64,000 nucleotides of DNA from Bacillus sp. 2205SS5-2 (GCF_037024155.1 NZ_JAYKTS010000016.1:29006-93005); one strand, 5' to 3'; positions 8,509 through 17,420 are shown, counted from the first letter of the stretch. The notes: generated by a model from the sequence alone, not told the origin. A program made the numbers and translations.

Positions 8509-8679
8509 ATGAAAGAATCGAATAAAGTGAATTGTTTTCAATGTCAGTATTTTTTTGTCACATGGGATCAAAAAAGTCCGAGAGGGTGCAAGGCATATGG
8601 CTTTAAAACGAAGGTTCTTCCCTCACAATATGTTCGAAAAGTATCCGGACAACCATGCTTGAAGTTTCTGCAAAAATAA
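8509..8679 (+). CDS. Small four-cysteine protein downstream of ung (56 aa)
   Basis: The product contains a CxxC pair (C-F-Q-C near residues 9-12) and two later single cysteines, a spacing compatible with one bound zinc. ATG 8509 is placed 5 nt after AGGTGAT, which overlaps the end of ung. The tight spacing suggests translation coupled to ung. I do not know a named family with an assigned role. A DNA-binding or partner role with Ung is only a guess from position. Confidence 0.6.
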   Translation: MKESNKVNCFQCQYFFVTWDQKSPRGCKAYGFKTKVLPSQYVRKVSGQPCLKFLQK

Positions 8680-8703
8680 AGGCCGATTGTGAGGAGCCTT
8701 CCA

Positions 8704-9750
8704 ATGTTAAAGAAAAGACTCATTGATAAAGAGAAAAAAACGATGATTCGTCGGAAGCGATATCGTCACTTAGGAAATAGCTTTCTGATCATGAATGGAA
8801 TTATCTTAATCGGTTCCGTCGGGTTTATGTATTTTGAACAGCTATCCTTTTTCGATTCGCTTTGGTTAACGATGGTGACGGTGTTGACGGTCGGATATGG
8901 CGATCAGATCCCGCAAACATTCCAGGGGAAAATCTTTGCGTTAGTGATTATTCCCATCGCGATTGGTGTTGTGACATATGCAATGGGATCAATTGCTACT
9001 TTATTGCTTGAAGGGGAATTTTCCCAAACTGTGAGGCTAAAAAGAATGAAAACCAAGATTAAACAGCTTGAAAACCATATTATCGTGTGTGGAGTCGGCA
9101 GAGTGGGCGAGCAAGTTTTAGCCCATATGCGTAAAAAAGAAATCCAAGCCGTCTATATCGATCAAGACGCTGACCGGTTAGATGCCATCATGGATTCACA
9201 TGAGATTTATCTGGTCGGGGATGCTACTGATGATGATCTGCTTATACATGCTGGAATTAAAAAAGCAGCTGGATTGATTTCGACCTTTCCGAGCGACGCC
9301 GATAATGTGTTCGTGACTTTAACCGCTAAAGGACTTAATCCAGATATTCAAATCGTTGCAAGAGCAGAAAAAAGCTCGTCAATGGATAAACTTTCGCGAG
9401 CGGGAGCAGACAAAGTCATTAACCCATCTTCCCTAGGCGGCAATCAAATGGTGATGTCTATGTTAAAGCCGTTAAGTGTACAATATGTAGATATGATGCT
9501 ACATTCTGGGACGAAAGAGTATGCCATAGAAGAACTATTAATTCTCGAGGGCTGTGAATTGATCAATAAAACCTTGGCAGAATCAGCCGTCCGGAACACT
9601 TACGGAATTACGATTGTCGCAATTATGCGGGGATCAGAATTAATGACCAATCCAGCTTCGGATGTAAAATTAATACCAAACGATAAAGTCGTCGTATTCG
9701 GATCTGAAGACGATCTGAGCCGATTTGAAAGAATCGTAAATCCATCCTAA
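8704..9750 (+). CDS. Two-TM potassium channel with RCK (TrkA) domains
   Basis: A 348-residue MthK/YugO-type channel subunit in the cytoplasmic membrane. Residues about 25-100 form TM1, pore loop and TM2, with the K+ selectivity filter TVGYGD at 62-67. A TrkA-N Rossmann domain follows (GVGRVG at 130-135 after a beta strand, with an acidic residue ending the second strand). A TrkA-C domain is at about 265-345. It should tetramerise and be gated by a cytosolic ligand. ATG 8704 follows GAGGAG by 7 nt; the earlier GTG at 8689 has no site. B. subtilis YugO of this class acts in biofilm signalling, but orthology is not proven here. Confidence 0.92.
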   Translation: MLKKRLIDKEKKTMIRRKRYRHLGNSFLIMNGIILIGSVGFMYFEQLSFFDSLWLTMVTVLTVGYGDQIPQTFQGKIFALVIIPIAIGVVTYAMGSIATLLLEGEFSQTVRLKRMKTKIKQLENHIIVCGVGRVGEQVLAHMRKKEIQAVYIDQDADRLDAIMDSHEIYLVGDATDDDLLIHAGIKKAAGLISTFPSDADNVFVTLTAKGLNPDIQIVARAEKSSSMDKLSRAGADKVINPSSLGGNQMVMSMLKPLSVQYVDMMLHSGTKEYAIEELLILEGCELINKTLAESAVRNTYGITIVAIMRGSELMTNPASDVKLIPNDKVVVFGSEDDLSRFERIVNPS

Positions 9751-9762
9751 AGGAGGGCTAGC

Positions 9763-10041
9763 TTGAATATTAGCCACCAATCTATTCTATTAAGAATGGA
9801 AAAAGAAATAGAAAAAGCCAAAAGAGGGGCACAAGTTCGTGAACACCTCCATGTTATTAAAGCACTATGCGAAGTACTCTTAGAAGAGGAATCTGAATCG
9901 GAATTGAGTCCGGTCGCCTTTCAAAAAACGGTAGGAAATTCGCCAACACCCCAGCCTTCATCCGAATCGGTTGTTGTCACAGAAACCACAAAACTCAAAA
10001 CGGACGATGGAGCGAATGGGGATTCTCTTTTTGATTTTTAA
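9763..10041 (+). CDS. ywdI: YwdI family protein (DUF5327)
   Basis: The 92-residue protein has an N-terminal charged helix (about 1-50) and a low-complexity Pro/Ser/Thr-rich tail ending SLFDF, as in the YwdI/DUF5327 family. The start is TTG 9763 after AAGGAGGGC. It lies 12 bp after the channel gene and 27 bp before ywdK, so probably in one transcript. No function is known. Confidence 0.75.
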   Translation: MNISHQSILLRMEKEIEKAKRGAQVREHLHVIKALCEVLLEEESESELSPVAFQKTVGNSPTPQPSSESVVVTETTKLKTDDGANGDSLFDF

Positions 10042-10068
10042 AAATTTAAGGAATGAAGAGGTAAAAAA

Positions 10069-10440
10069 ATGAAACTATTTATTATAATCGGGGCAATTAA
10101 TGCCTTTTTATCCGTAGCATTTGGTGCATTCGGTGCTCATGCATTAGAAGGAAAACTAGAACCAAAATACATTGACACTTGGCAAACGGCTGTACAATAT
10201 CAAATGTTTCATAGTATCGGCTTGCTTGTAATAGCTGTGCTCTTGGGTCAATTCCCAGCAAGCGGACTTTTATCATGGTCCGGCTGGCTAATGTTCGCCG
10301 GCATCCTTCTATTTTCCGGTAGCTTATTCGTTCTAAGCCTCACTAAAATCAGTGTCTTAGGGGCGATAACTCCTCTTGGCGGCGTCGCTTTCCTAGCTGC
10401 ATGGGTGTTGTTAATGATCGCAGCAGTGAAACTATTTTAG
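10069..10440 (+). CDS. ywdK: YwdK, DUF423 membrane protein
   Basis: A 123-residue integral membrane protein of the DUF423/YwdK family with four predicted helices (about 3-25, 45-63, 70-90, 97-120). The conserved FGAFGAHAL segment follows the first helix. Length is normal for the family, which is very widespread but has no firmly assigned function. ATG 10069 follows GAAGAGG. It ends the ung-ywdK block before a repeat-rich gap. Confidence 0.88.
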   Translation: MKLFIIIGAINAFLSVAFGAFGAHALEGKLEPKYIDTWQTAVQYQMFHSIGLLVIAVLLGQFPASGLLSWSGWLMFAGILLFSGSLFVLSLTKISVLGAITPLGGVAFLAAWVLLMIAAVKLF

Positions 10441-10706
10441 GTAGGACTCGCCATTGTTGAAATGGGTTTAACAGGGAAAGTCGTGCAAAAGCAAAGAGTA
10501 GCGGTGCATAATCGCTGAAATGTGCATAAAAGGAAAAAGCGGTGCATATCGGTGGGGAAGACGTACATAAACTCCGGAAAGTCGTGCAAAAGCAAAGAGA
10601 AGTGCTGGATAACTAGTCAAATGTCCACTAGTATTTGAAATCGAATAGGTTAATAGATTGAAAGTACGGTTAAAAAAGGTCATTGGATGCACGAAATTAA
10701 GCGGAA
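10441..10706. repeat. Intergenic gap with repeated GTGCA words
   Basis: A word of about 20 bp containing AGTCGTGCAAAAGC occurs twice, near 10479 and 10578. GTGCATA words occur between them. No gene or clear structure is seen. Similar GTGCAAC words recur at 22730-22915 and 33149-33175. Confidence 0.4.
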
Positions 10707-10730
10707 ATGATATTTTCAAGGAGTAATGCA

Positions 10731-11237
10731 ATGAAGAATAATATTTGGCAAGAGGACAACGATTATTTTCGCTTGGAACCATTAACAGATGCTATGATAA
10801 AGAACGCAGAAGAATCATTAAACCTTCAGCTTCCGAAATCATTCATTAATATTTTGAAAGAACAAAATGGGGGTTACATCAAATTTGACGCTCATCCATC
10901 GAGTGTTCCTACTTCTTGGGCCGAAGATCATGTGAATGTCGACCATATTTTAGGGATTGGTGAGAAGGGAGGCATATTAGAGAGTGGGTATTTAATCAAG
11001 GAATGGGGTTTACCGAACGACCTTGTGTTAATATCGGGAGATGGACACACATGGATTGCCATGGATTACAGACGGAGAAGAGAAGAGCCTCCTATCATAT
11101 TTATCGATATTGATGATGAACAGATTGTTGAATTGGCTCCTAATTTCGAGACTTTTTTTGATGGTTTAACAAACTGGGAAGAGGAAATCATGGTTGAACC
11201 TAAACAAGGATTTTTTTCTAGATTTTTCAGGAAGTAA
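10731..11237 (+). CDS. SMI1/KNR4 family protein
   Basis: A 168-residue protein of the SMI1/KNR4 (SUKH) superfamily. The typical core runs from the N-terminal Leu-Pro-x-Ser/x-Phe helix (LPKSFINIL) through the acidic C-terminal strands. ATG 10731 follows AAGGAG by 7 nt. Members include immunity proteins for polymorphic toxins, but stand-alone copies are common and no toxin gene is adjacent. The tail GFFSRFFRK is short, basic and aromatic and could touch the membrane. A strong terminator follows, so it forms its own unit. Confidence 0.8.
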   Translation: MKNNIWQEDNDYFRLEPLTDAMIKNAEESLNLQLPKSFINILKEQNGGYIKFDAHPSSVPTSWAEDHVNVDHILGIGEKGGILESGYLIKEWGLPNDLVLISGDGHTWIAMDYRRRREEPPIIFIDIDDEQIVELAPNFETFFDGLTNWEEEIMVEPKQGFFSRFFRK

Positions 11238-11244
11238 CAACATG

Positions 11245-11277
11245 AAAAGCGATTCTCTTTATCGGAGAATCGCTTTT
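11245..11277 (+). terminator. Terminator after the SMI1/KNR4 gene
   Basis: AAAAGCGATTCTC pairs with GAGAATCGCTTTT across a 7-nt loop, followed by T. It lies a few bases after the stop at 11237. Confidence 0.85.
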
Positions 11278-11352
11278 TAAAATGGGATTATTCGTAACCA
11301 ATTTTTAAAGGAAGGCAAAACTGGAAACCGATTTCCCAGCTATTTCTTTCCA

Positions 11353-11769
11353 TCACCGAGGGGAATAAGCTACGGGTGCTGTACCAGGGAAGTAGTCAAT
11401 TTCTTCATCAAACGTAATATAATCTAGATAAATCATCGGTAATAAGTAACGTTTTCCCGTTTGGGGGTCACTAATGATGATGTGGTCTCGACCAGCCGTT
11501 TCAATGATGCCCTTGAAAACTTTTGCGTTCCACTCTTTATTGTTTTCAAACGTCATATAAATAGTAGCGACTTTTCCTTTGTTTAAACGTAAAATATTTT
11601 CAATATAGGATTCTTCTACAGGTAATTGACCAGGCAAATTTTGCGAAGGGGAGGGTGCATTGGTCGGTGGTGGTACTTGCATCCCTCCTTGATTTCCCCC
11701 GTACTGCGGCTGATTGTAGCCTGGATAATAAGCTTGTGGATTATAGCCGTAATATTGACCTTGATTCAA
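11353..11769 (-). CDS. gerQ: Spore coat protein GerQ
   Basis: A 138-residue spore coat protein. The N-terminus is a Tyr/Gly/Gln/Pro-rich low-complexity region (about 1-50), followed by a conserved GerQ domain. GerQ is crosslinked in the coat by transglutaminase and is needed for CwlJ localisation. The start is TTG 11769 after AAAGGGGG. It is 20 bp downstream of cwlJ on the same strand, so the two should be made together in the mother cell. This adjacency is known in the B. cereus group, while in B. subtilis the genes are apart. Confidence 0.93.
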   Translation of the reverse strand: MNQGQYYGYNPQAYYPGYNQPQYGGNQGGMQVPPPTNAPSPSQNLPGQLPVEESYIENILRLNKGKVATIYMTFENNKEWNAKVFKGIIETAGRDHIIISDPQTGKRYLLPMIYLDYITFDEEIDYFPGTAPVAYSPR

Positions 11770-11789
11770 GATATTTTCCCCCTTTACAA

Positions 11790-12212
11790 TTAATAAACTG
11801 TTTTACAGTCTTCTTGTGTCGGTTTAAAGAAACAGTGAGATTTGTAGCGCCCGGTATTCCATTGGTTATACCATTGATCAGGACAGTTTCCCTCTGGACG
11901 GAAAAACCATAAGGAATTACTTGCAGGATGATATCGCCCACCCTTGAGGGCCTTTCTAGCTAAATCGATCTCCTTTTGCCTAGGAGCTTGATAAAAATAG
12001 CCTTTTTGTGTAGCTTCAAACCCTCCAGGACTTTGATACACCATATTTCGGATGCTCTTAATGTTTTTAAAATCTAGACAGTCTCCTCGAACACGGTTAA
12101 CACCTACATTCCCTACCATGAGCATGCCGAGCTGTCCATCTCCTTCAGCTTCTGCGCGCATTAAACGGGCCAGTATTTTCACGTCAGCTTCGTTATAAGG
12201 TATAACGCCCAT
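11790..12212 (-). CDS. cwlJ: Germination-specific cortex hydrolase CwlJ
   Basis: A 140-residue cell wall hydrolase of the SleB/CwlJ family, without signal peptide, as usual for CwlJ. It degrades spore cortex muramic-lactam peptidoglycan during germination, triggered by Ca-dipicolinate. The conserved start (NEADVKILARLMRAEAEG) carries the catalytic Glu region, and the HPASNSLWFF segment is typical. ATG 12212 follows GAGGTGA. gerQ follows. A sigma-E promoter is expected from the family's regulation, but I could not identify one with confidence. Confidence 0.93.
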   Translation of the reverse strand: MGVIPYNEADVKILARLMRAEAEGDGQLGMLMVGNVGVNRVRGDCLDFKNIKSIRNMVYQSPGGFEATQKGYFYQAPRQKEIDLARKALKGGRYHPASNSLWFFRPEGNCPDQWYNQWNTGRYKSHCFFKPTQEDCKTVY

Positions 12213-12400
12213 ACTTTCACCTCACTTACTAGCAGATTCAAGATGACTAATTGAAGGCAAGCTTCAATGTTTGTGTTTGAACAAATCAAGCTATAAGCAT
12301 CCACAGTAGCGGGAATCTAACGGGCGGTGATCAACATTTTTAGCCTTCCATCACTAGTTCATTCATATGATGAAGAAATGGGTAATATGAGAAGAAAACA

Positions 12401-12431
12401 AAAAAAGCCTCCGGCAAGCGGAAGCTTTTTT
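12401..12431. terminator. Terminator hairpin downstream of hemQ and its repeats
   Basis: AAAAAAGCCTCCG pairs with CGGAAGCTTTTTT with one mismatch. Reading on the minus strand it comes after hemQ and both family C copies. It is flanked by A and T runs and could serve both directions. Confidence 0.65.
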
Positions 12432-12490
12432 ACAATTATTTCAAAGTGAGGTTTAGTGAGAAATCTCATTTTAATGACAGTGAAAACCAT

Positions 12491-12768
12491 GCAGCGGCTA
12501 GTGAACTTTCCCCCTTCTCCTTCCAATAAGTCAACATCGAATCGCAAGCTCTCCGTGTTTCCTATATTTCATACGAAGGGTACAAGTTCATACGCCGCAG
12601 CCCGCGCGATTACGCTTTGGTCCGTCTAGCTTCATCGCGCAGCGGCTAGTGAACTTTCCCCCTTCTCCTTCCAATAAGTCAACATCGAATCGCAAGCTCT
12701 CCGTGTTTCCTATATTTCATACGAAGGGTACAATTTCATACGCCGCAACCCGCGCGATTACGCTTTGG
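12491..12768. repeat. Family C, 130-bp direct duplication
   Basis: Bases 12491-12620 recur almost identically at 12639-12768 (period 148), beginning GCAGCGGCTAGTGAAC and ending in ACGCTTTGG. The unit is richer in GC than its surroundings at both ends. The copy nearer hemQ overlaps the hemQ stop codon. Short open frames in the units are by-products of the duplication. Confidence 0.85.
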
Positions 12769-13504
12769 AGTTCACATGTAGGTATGAGTGAATTTGGTTT
12801 TCTTCTAATAGGTTTCCGACGAAGAATGCTCCGAATTCTCCGAAGCGAGCGCTGACTTCATCAAAACGCATTTCGTAAACTAATTTTTTGAATTGAAGTA
12901 CATCATCGGCAAACAGGGTGACTCCCCATTCGTAATCGTCGAATCCGACAGAACCCGTAATTACTTGTTTAACTTTTCCAGCGTATTGACGACCAATCAT
13001 CCCGTGACTTCTCATCATGCTCCGACGATCTTCCATTGGAAGCATATACCAGTTATCATCTCCCTGGCGACGCTTGTCCATTGGATAGAAGCAAATATGC
13101 TTTGCTTTCGGTAATTCTGGATAAAGGCGAGAACGAACATGCGCATTCTCATATGGATCCTCATCAGATGGTAAGTAGTTGCTCAATTCCACAACAGAAA
13201 CATAAGAGAAAGCTGGGACCGTATACTCAGATATCGTCAGTTTATTAAATTCTGTTTCTAGCTCATTTAATTCTTCCATTGTAGGACGAAGAATCATGAG
13301 CATGAAATCGGCTTTTTGCCCAACTATGGTATAGAGGGCATGGCTACCTTCCTTCGTGCCGTTGAGTTTAGTTAAAAATTGTAGGAATTCATACATTGCA
13401 GATTCACGCTCATCACTTGAAAGCATTTTCCAAGTCGTCCAATCCATTGAACGGAAATCATGTAGGGAATACCAACCATCTAGTGTTTGTGCTGGTTCAC
13501 TCAT
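12758..13504 (-). CDS. hemQ: Coproheme decarboxylase HemQ/ChdC
   Basis: A 248-residue chlorite-dismutase-like enzyme that decarboxylates coproheme III to heme b, the last step of the Gram-positive coproporphyrin-dependent pathway. Candidate catalytic Tyr is Y140 in CFYPMDKRR and the proximal heme ligand is H167 in SHGMIGRQY, matching Y145 and H172 of characterised enzymes. ATG 13504 has GGAG upstream. The last residues NSKA and the stop lie inside a family C repeat, so the natural C-terminus has probably been replaced. The position before pta is as in B. subtilis (ywfI). Confidence 0.95.
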   Translation of the reverse strand: MSEPAQTLDGWYSLHDFRSMDWTTWKMLSSDERESAMYEFLQFLTKLNGTKEGSHALYTIVGQKADFMLMILRPTMEELNELETEFNKLTISEYTVPAFSYVSVVELSNYLPSDEDPYENAHVRSRLYPELPKAKHICFYPMDKRRQGDDNWYMLPMEDRRSMMRSHGMIGRQYAGKVKQVITGSVGFDDYEWGVTLFADDVLQFKKLVYEMRFDEVSARFGEFGAFFVGNLLEENQIHSYLHVNSKA

Positions 13505-13687
13505 TATTAATCACTCCTAATAAAAAATCGACTCAGTTCTTACTATATCATATTTTATCCATATTCCATGTGTACAAACAATCCAAAGAGGGAAAACCCC
13601 CATTGCATAGAGAATAAAGAAGCGGAAACACTAATGAAGAGATACATAAGGCAAGAGTTAATAATCAGAAAACAAAAACTTTTATTG

Positions 13688-13742
13688 TGAAAACGCTAAC
13701 AAACTCTCTTTTTCTTGAAATCATAGCCTAGAAGAGTATTCT
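13688..13742 (+). promoter_or_regulatory. CcpA cre site and promoter of pta
   Basis: TGAAAACGCTAACA (13688-13701) fits the cre consensus TGWAANCGNTNWCA at every position. A sigma-A promoter follows: TTGAAA (13715-13720), 16-bp spacer, TATTCT (13737-13742). The cre centre is about 54 bp before the predicted start point, the position from which CcpA activates pta in B. subtilis. Confidence 0.75.
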
Positions 13743-13773
13743 AAAAGTAATGAAACTTAAGGAGGACGCTGCA

Positions 13774-14748
13774 ATGAGTGATTTGTTTACTTCAATTAAA
13801 GAAAATATCAAGGGAAAGAACTTTAAAATTGTTTTCCCAGAAGGACTAGATGAGCGTATTTTAACGGCTGCGGGACGGTTAGCGGCAGATGGACTTTTAA
13901 CGCCTATTATTATCGGAAACAAAGAGGATGTCGAGACAAAAGCGGAAAATTTAAATCTTAAGCTTGAAGGTTGTGAAATTTACGACCCAGCTAGCTATGC
14001 TCGCATGGATGAGCTTGTGGCTGCCTTTGTTGAACGTCGAAAAGGAAAAGCAACTGAAGAAGATGCCCGTAAAATTCTCCAAGATGAAAATTATTTTGGA
14101 ACAATGTTAGTCTACACTAACTTAGCAGACGGTCTTGTAAGTGGGGCCGCACACTCAACAGCGGAAACGGTACGTCCGGCGCTTCAAATTATTAAAACCA
14201 AAGAAGGCGTTCGAAAAACATCGGGTGTGTTCATTATGGTTCGTAACGATGAAAAGTACGTATTTGCAGATTGTGCCATTAACATTTCGCCGGATGCACA
14301 AGACTTGGCAGAAATTGCTCTTGAGAGTGCGAAAACAGCCGAAATGTTCAATATGGATCCGCGTGTCGCCATGTTAAGTTTCTCAACAAAAGGCTCAGCT
14401 AAGTCACCGGAAACGGAAAAAGTAATGGATGCCGTTCACATTGCGAAAGAACGTGAACCACAGCTGATCTTAGACGGAGAGTTTCAATTTGACGCTGCGT
14501 TCGTTCCGTCGGTTGCACAGAAAAAAGCACCGGACTCTCCAATCCAAGGAGATGCCAACGTATTTATCTTCCCTAGTCTCGAAGCAGGGAATATTGGATA
14601 CAAAATTGCTCAACGTTTAGGGAATTTTGAAGCAGTAGGACCAATCCTTCAAGGTTTGAACGCGCCAGTCAATGATTTGTCTCGTGGCTGTAACCAAGAG
14701 GACGTTTACAAACTAGCGATGATTACCGCCGCTCAAGCATTGCAATAA
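13774..14748 (+). CDS. pta: Phosphate acetyltransferase
   Basis: A 324-residue short-form phosphotransacetylase that interconverts acetyl-CoA and acetyl phosphate in overflow metabolism. ATG 13774 follows AAGGAGG; the frame is open further upstream without a better start. Family motifs are present through the length, including SGAAHSTAETVRPALQ and the C-terminal GLNAPVNDLSRGC. The upstream cre site implies activation by CcpA in glucose excess. A strong terminator follows. Confidence 0.97.
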   Translation: MSDLFTSIKENIKGKNFKIVFPEGLDERILTAAGRLAADGLLTPIIIGNKEDVETKAENLNLKLEGCEIYDPASYARMDELVAAFVERRKGKATEEDARKILQDENYFGTMLVYTNLADGLVSGAAHSTAETVRPALQIIKTKEGVRKTSGVFIMVRNDEKYVFADCAINISPDAQDLAEIALESAKTAEMFNMDPRVAMLSFSTKGSAKSPETEKVMDAVHIAKEREPQLILDGEFQFDAAFVPSVAQKKAPDSPIQGDANVFIFPSLEAGNIGYKIAQRLGNFEAVGPILQGLNAPVNDLSRGCNQEDVYKLAMITAAQALQ

Positions 14749-14756
14749 TTCAGAAA

Positions 14757-14785
14757 AAGAAGCTCATCTAGATGAGCTTCTTTTC
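14757..14785 (+). terminator. Terminator of pta
   Basis: AAGAAGCTCATC pairs with GATGAGCTTCTT around a 2-base centre, followed by TTCTTTTA. It begins about 10 bp after the stop. Confidence 0.9.
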
Positions 14786-14794
14786 TTTTAGAAA

Positions 14795-14941
14795 CGCTGT
14801 TTTCGTAAGGTTTGTCAGTTGATAAATTATGTTATCACTTTGTTTCGTGGATTTTTTCGTTTGTTTTTGATGGAACTTAACAGCAACTTAAAGGATCCCT
14901 CAACAAGTAAAGAAAATACAACAATGTATGCGAAAAGCTCC
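14795..14941. mobile_element. Family B MITE-like element
   Basis: Left end CGCTGTTTTCGTAAGG; right end, in reverse complement, GGAGCTTTTCGCATAC. The interior resembles the short subtype at 39571-39731, including GTTTTTGATGGAACTTAACAG. Flanks show only a degenerate duplication. It fills most of the gap between the pta terminator and lipL; the rest of that gap shows no gene. Confidence 0.6.
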
Positions 14942-15196
14942 TTCTGAAATGGAAAAAAGAATACACTCTAATAGGGTTTCGGGACTAGCTCTATGACAAT
15001 TACTTATTTCTTAATGATGACTGTATTAGCAGTATAGATAGAGTGAAACAGATACGATTCCTGTATTTCTTGGGGGACAAAATGGAGGATTTTTTGAAAG
15101 AGAAAGTCAATAGTCACAGTGAACCAATAAAGAGTCATTCAGAAATATGCTATAATGATGAAACAAAAATGCCGGGATTACAAGGAGTCAGCAACA

Positions 15197-16045
15197 ATGT
15201 CGATTAAAAATCAAGCTACACTTTTGCAGCAACCTCAATGGCGAATCATTGACCAGAGCAGTTTAGGTCCCATGTTTGGTGCCCTTCAATCGTTTGCCAT
15301 GGACGATACGCTTAGCACATCCGTTGGGACTGGGAACTCAAGTCCAACTGCAAGGGCATGGGTTCATCATAATACAGTGGTTCTAGGGATTACTGATACG
15401 AGAATTCCTTATTTAGCGGATGGACTATCGGTCTTACAGGAAGCTGGTTACCAGTATATTGTCAGAAATTCAGGCGGTTTGGCCGTTGTGCTAGACGAAG
15501 GGGTTCTTAATCTCTCATTGATATTTCCAGATACAGAAAAGGGAATTGATATTAATAGAGGGTACGAGGCGATGCTTCAGTTGATTTTAGAAATGTTTAA
15601 CGACTTTCCAGTGGAGATTGAAGCAAAAGAAATCGTTGGTTCGTATTGCCCAGGAAGCTATGATTTGAGCATCGGTGGAAAGAAGTTCGCCGGAATCTCA
15701 CAGCGTCGAATTCGAAACGGAGTAGCGGTGCAGATTTATTTATGTGTAACTGGAAGTGGAAGCGAACGTGCTCACTTGATTGGTCGCTTTTATGAAGAGG
15801 GGTTAAAACAGGCGTCCACTAAATTTGATTATCCTACTATTCGTCCGGAAGTTATGGCTTCGTTATCGGAGTTGTTAGTAACCGATTTAAGTGTGCAAGA
15901 CGTCATGCTACGCTTCTTACAGTCGTTGAAAAATCACAGCTCTAACTTGATCTCTACTAGCCTGCAAGGGGAAGAAGTCGCTTTGTATGAACAATATTAT
16001 AACCGGGTCATTGATCGGAATGAAAAAGTGTTAACGGAAAAATAA
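15197..16045 (+). CDS. lipL: Octanoyl-[GcvH]:protein N-octanoyltransferase LipL
   Basis: A 282-residue amidotransferase of the biotin/lipoyl ligase fold. It moves octanoyl from GcvH to E2 subunits of 2-oxo acid dehydrogenases in lipoate assembly. The acyl-thioester cysteine is C151 in GSYCPGSYD, followed by the conserved Lys in GGKKFAG. ATG 15197 follows AAGGAG; upstream in-frame codons lack a site. This is ywfL in B. subtilis, also next to pta. A terminator follows immediately. Confidence 0.95.
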   Translation: MSIKNQATLLQQPQWRIIDQSSLGPMFGALQSFAMDDTLSTSVGTGNSSPTARAWVHHNTVVLGITDTRIPYLADGLSVLQEAGYQYIVRNSGGLAVVLDEGVLNLSLIFPDTEKGIDINRGYEAMLQLILEMFNDFPVEIEAKEIVGSYCPGSYDLSIGGKKFAGISQRRIRNGVAVQIYLCVTGSGSERAHLIGRFYEEGLKQASTKFDYPTIRPEVMASLSELLVTDLSVQDVMLRFLQSLKNHSSNLISTSLQGEEVALYEQYYNRVIDRNEKVLTEK

Positions 16046-16086
16046 TCTGACAATTGTCGAAATAGTTTTCCCAAAAAAGAGTAAAG

Positions 16087-16120
16087 AAAAACGTCTAGAG
16101 AATTAACTCTAGACGTTTTT
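16087..16120 (+). terminator. Terminator of lipL
   Basis: AAAAACGTCTAGAG pairs with CTCTAGACGTTTTT across AATTAA. The stem is perfect and ends in six T. Confidence 0.92.
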
Positions 16121-16240
16121 TCAAGCAGTTGTCCCCGCTGTCTAGTGTGAATGCCGCTTTCTTAGTTCAATAATTAGTCCAAGGAATCCACCAATTGCGA
16201 ATAAATAAGTCGCTTGTTACTTCGTTTTTTTCTTCAAAAC

Positions 16241-16352
16241 AGCTGTTTTCGCAAAATTTATTGCTTTCCCGTTCAGGCAAATTTGTAATCTCTAAAAAAA
16301 TCAAAGTTTCACGAAAAATTATAGATTTCCTTGCAACAATGTATATGAAATG
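16241..16352. repeat. Short family B element beside a gene remnant
   Basis: The left end AGCTGTTTTCGCAAAA and right end GCAACAATGTATATGAA (reverse complement of the other family B end) enclose only about 110 bp. Immediately left, on the minus strand (about 16144-16215), is a short open stretch reading ATYLFAIGGFLGLIIELRK. It looks like the tail of a membrane protein with no start, perhaps destroyed by the insertion. Confidence 0.5.
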
Positions 16353-16411
16353 TTCGTTCACATAACAGAGTCTTTGTCACTTTCATCAGCGACTATTTCG
16401 GGAAACTAGAA

Positions 16412-17047
16412 TCAATCTTTCGTAGATAAAATATTAAAGATGCGGAGAATATTTAGTAGTAAGTTAACAAAATCCAAGTATAAATTTAACGCCATTAATG
16501 GTACTTCTTCCATAGACACTCCATGCTGTTTCATCCGGTTAAAGTCGTATAAAACATAGCCACTAAAAACTAAAACACCAATAAATGAAAACGCAAGCAT
16601 AGCTGTATCGTTTATAGGGATGAAAATATTGAAAACACTTATCGCAACTAAAGCTAATAGAGCTGCGAATAAAATCCCGCCTAAATAAGAAAGATCACGC
16701 TTCGTTGTCGAGGCAAAAATCGCAAGTCCTGTGAACACAACAAAGGTAGTTCCAATTCCAAGTAAAACGAGGTCAGCGCCCATGCTTTGCAAGTAATAAG
16801 CGATAACGGGATAAGTCGTGATTCCTGATATAAAAGTAAATGAATATAAGAACGTATACGAGATGGCTTTTTTTCTTCTTAAGAAAAACGCAAAAATTAA
16901 CATGCCTAACTCAACAAATATAAGCGGCAGAAACAAAACAGGTGGTACGAATATTCCGGCTATCATCCCTAATAGGGCAAATGCCAACGAAACAGAGAAG
17001 GCTCTTAAAACAGCGGATAGGGATGCGGGAAGGGTTTCTTGATACAT
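16412..17047 (-). CDS. Bax inhibitor-1 (BI-1/YetJ) family membrane protein
   Basis: A 211-residue, seven-helix TMBIM/BI-1 family protein. In B. subtilis YetJ is a pH-sensitive calcium leak channel; this family role is assumed, not shown. The sixth-helix region VLVFSGYVLYDFNRM and the segment LNLYLDFVNLLLNILRIF near the C-terminus are typical and contain the conserved acidic residues. ATG 17047 follows GAGGAG by 9 nt; a TTG sits one codon earlier. It is a single gene with repeats on both sides. Confidence 0.88.
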   Translation of the reverse strand: MYQETLPASLSAVLRAFSVSLAFALLGMIAGIFVPPVLFLPLIFVELGMLIFAFFLRRKKAISYTFLYSFTFISGITTYPVIAYYLQSMGADLVLLGIGTTFVVFTGLAIFASTTKRDLSYLGGILFAALLALVAISVFNIFIPINDTAMLAFSFIGVLVFSGYVLYDFNRMKQHGVSMEEVPLMALNLYLDFVNLLLNILRIFNILSTKD

Positions 17048-17148
17048 CAATCATTTCTCCTCTAAAAGTTTATTTGTTATTCATACGAATACTTTGAAAA
17101 AAAGATTCATGAGGATGAAAAAATATTCTTCAAAGACTCTTTTTGTAT

Positions 17149-17307
17149 GGTTCTTTTCGTATACATTGTGGCTATTTAATCTAATTTCAGATGAGATCCT
17201 CCATTTTACTGTTGATTCCATTAAAAATGGAAGAAACGATTCCCCAAGCAATGCCATATCACCATTTATTGACTGGTTGGAAAACAACAATCATTGCGAA
17301 AACAGTT
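17149..17307. mobile_element. Family B MITE-like element
   Basis: Left end GGTTCTTTTCGTATACATTG; right end, in reverse complement, ACTGTTTTCGCAATGATTG. The length of about 159 bp agrees with the short subtype. No clean target duplication is seen. Confidence 0.65.
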
Positions 17308-17318
17308 TCTTCAAAACA

Positions 17319-17352
17319 AAAGAAGCTGACCAAAATGAGGTCAGCTTCTTTT
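17319..17352. terminator. Terminator hairpin downstream of rsfA
   Basis: AAAGAAGCTGACC pairs with GGTCAGCTTCTTT across a 7-nt loop. It lies about 110 bp beyond the rsfA stop on the minus strand and is flanked by A and T runs. Confidence 0.75.
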
Positions 17353-17420
17353 TTTATAGAAAAGGCCAATGGAGGGAGCCTTAGCCTGCTTGATTATGAA
17401 TAAAGTTGTTTGTGATTTTT

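Noticed and set aside
12359-12855. Frames of 62 and 68 codons on both strands
   Set aside because: They fall in the family C duplication and a terminator hairpin, or overlap hemQ antisense.
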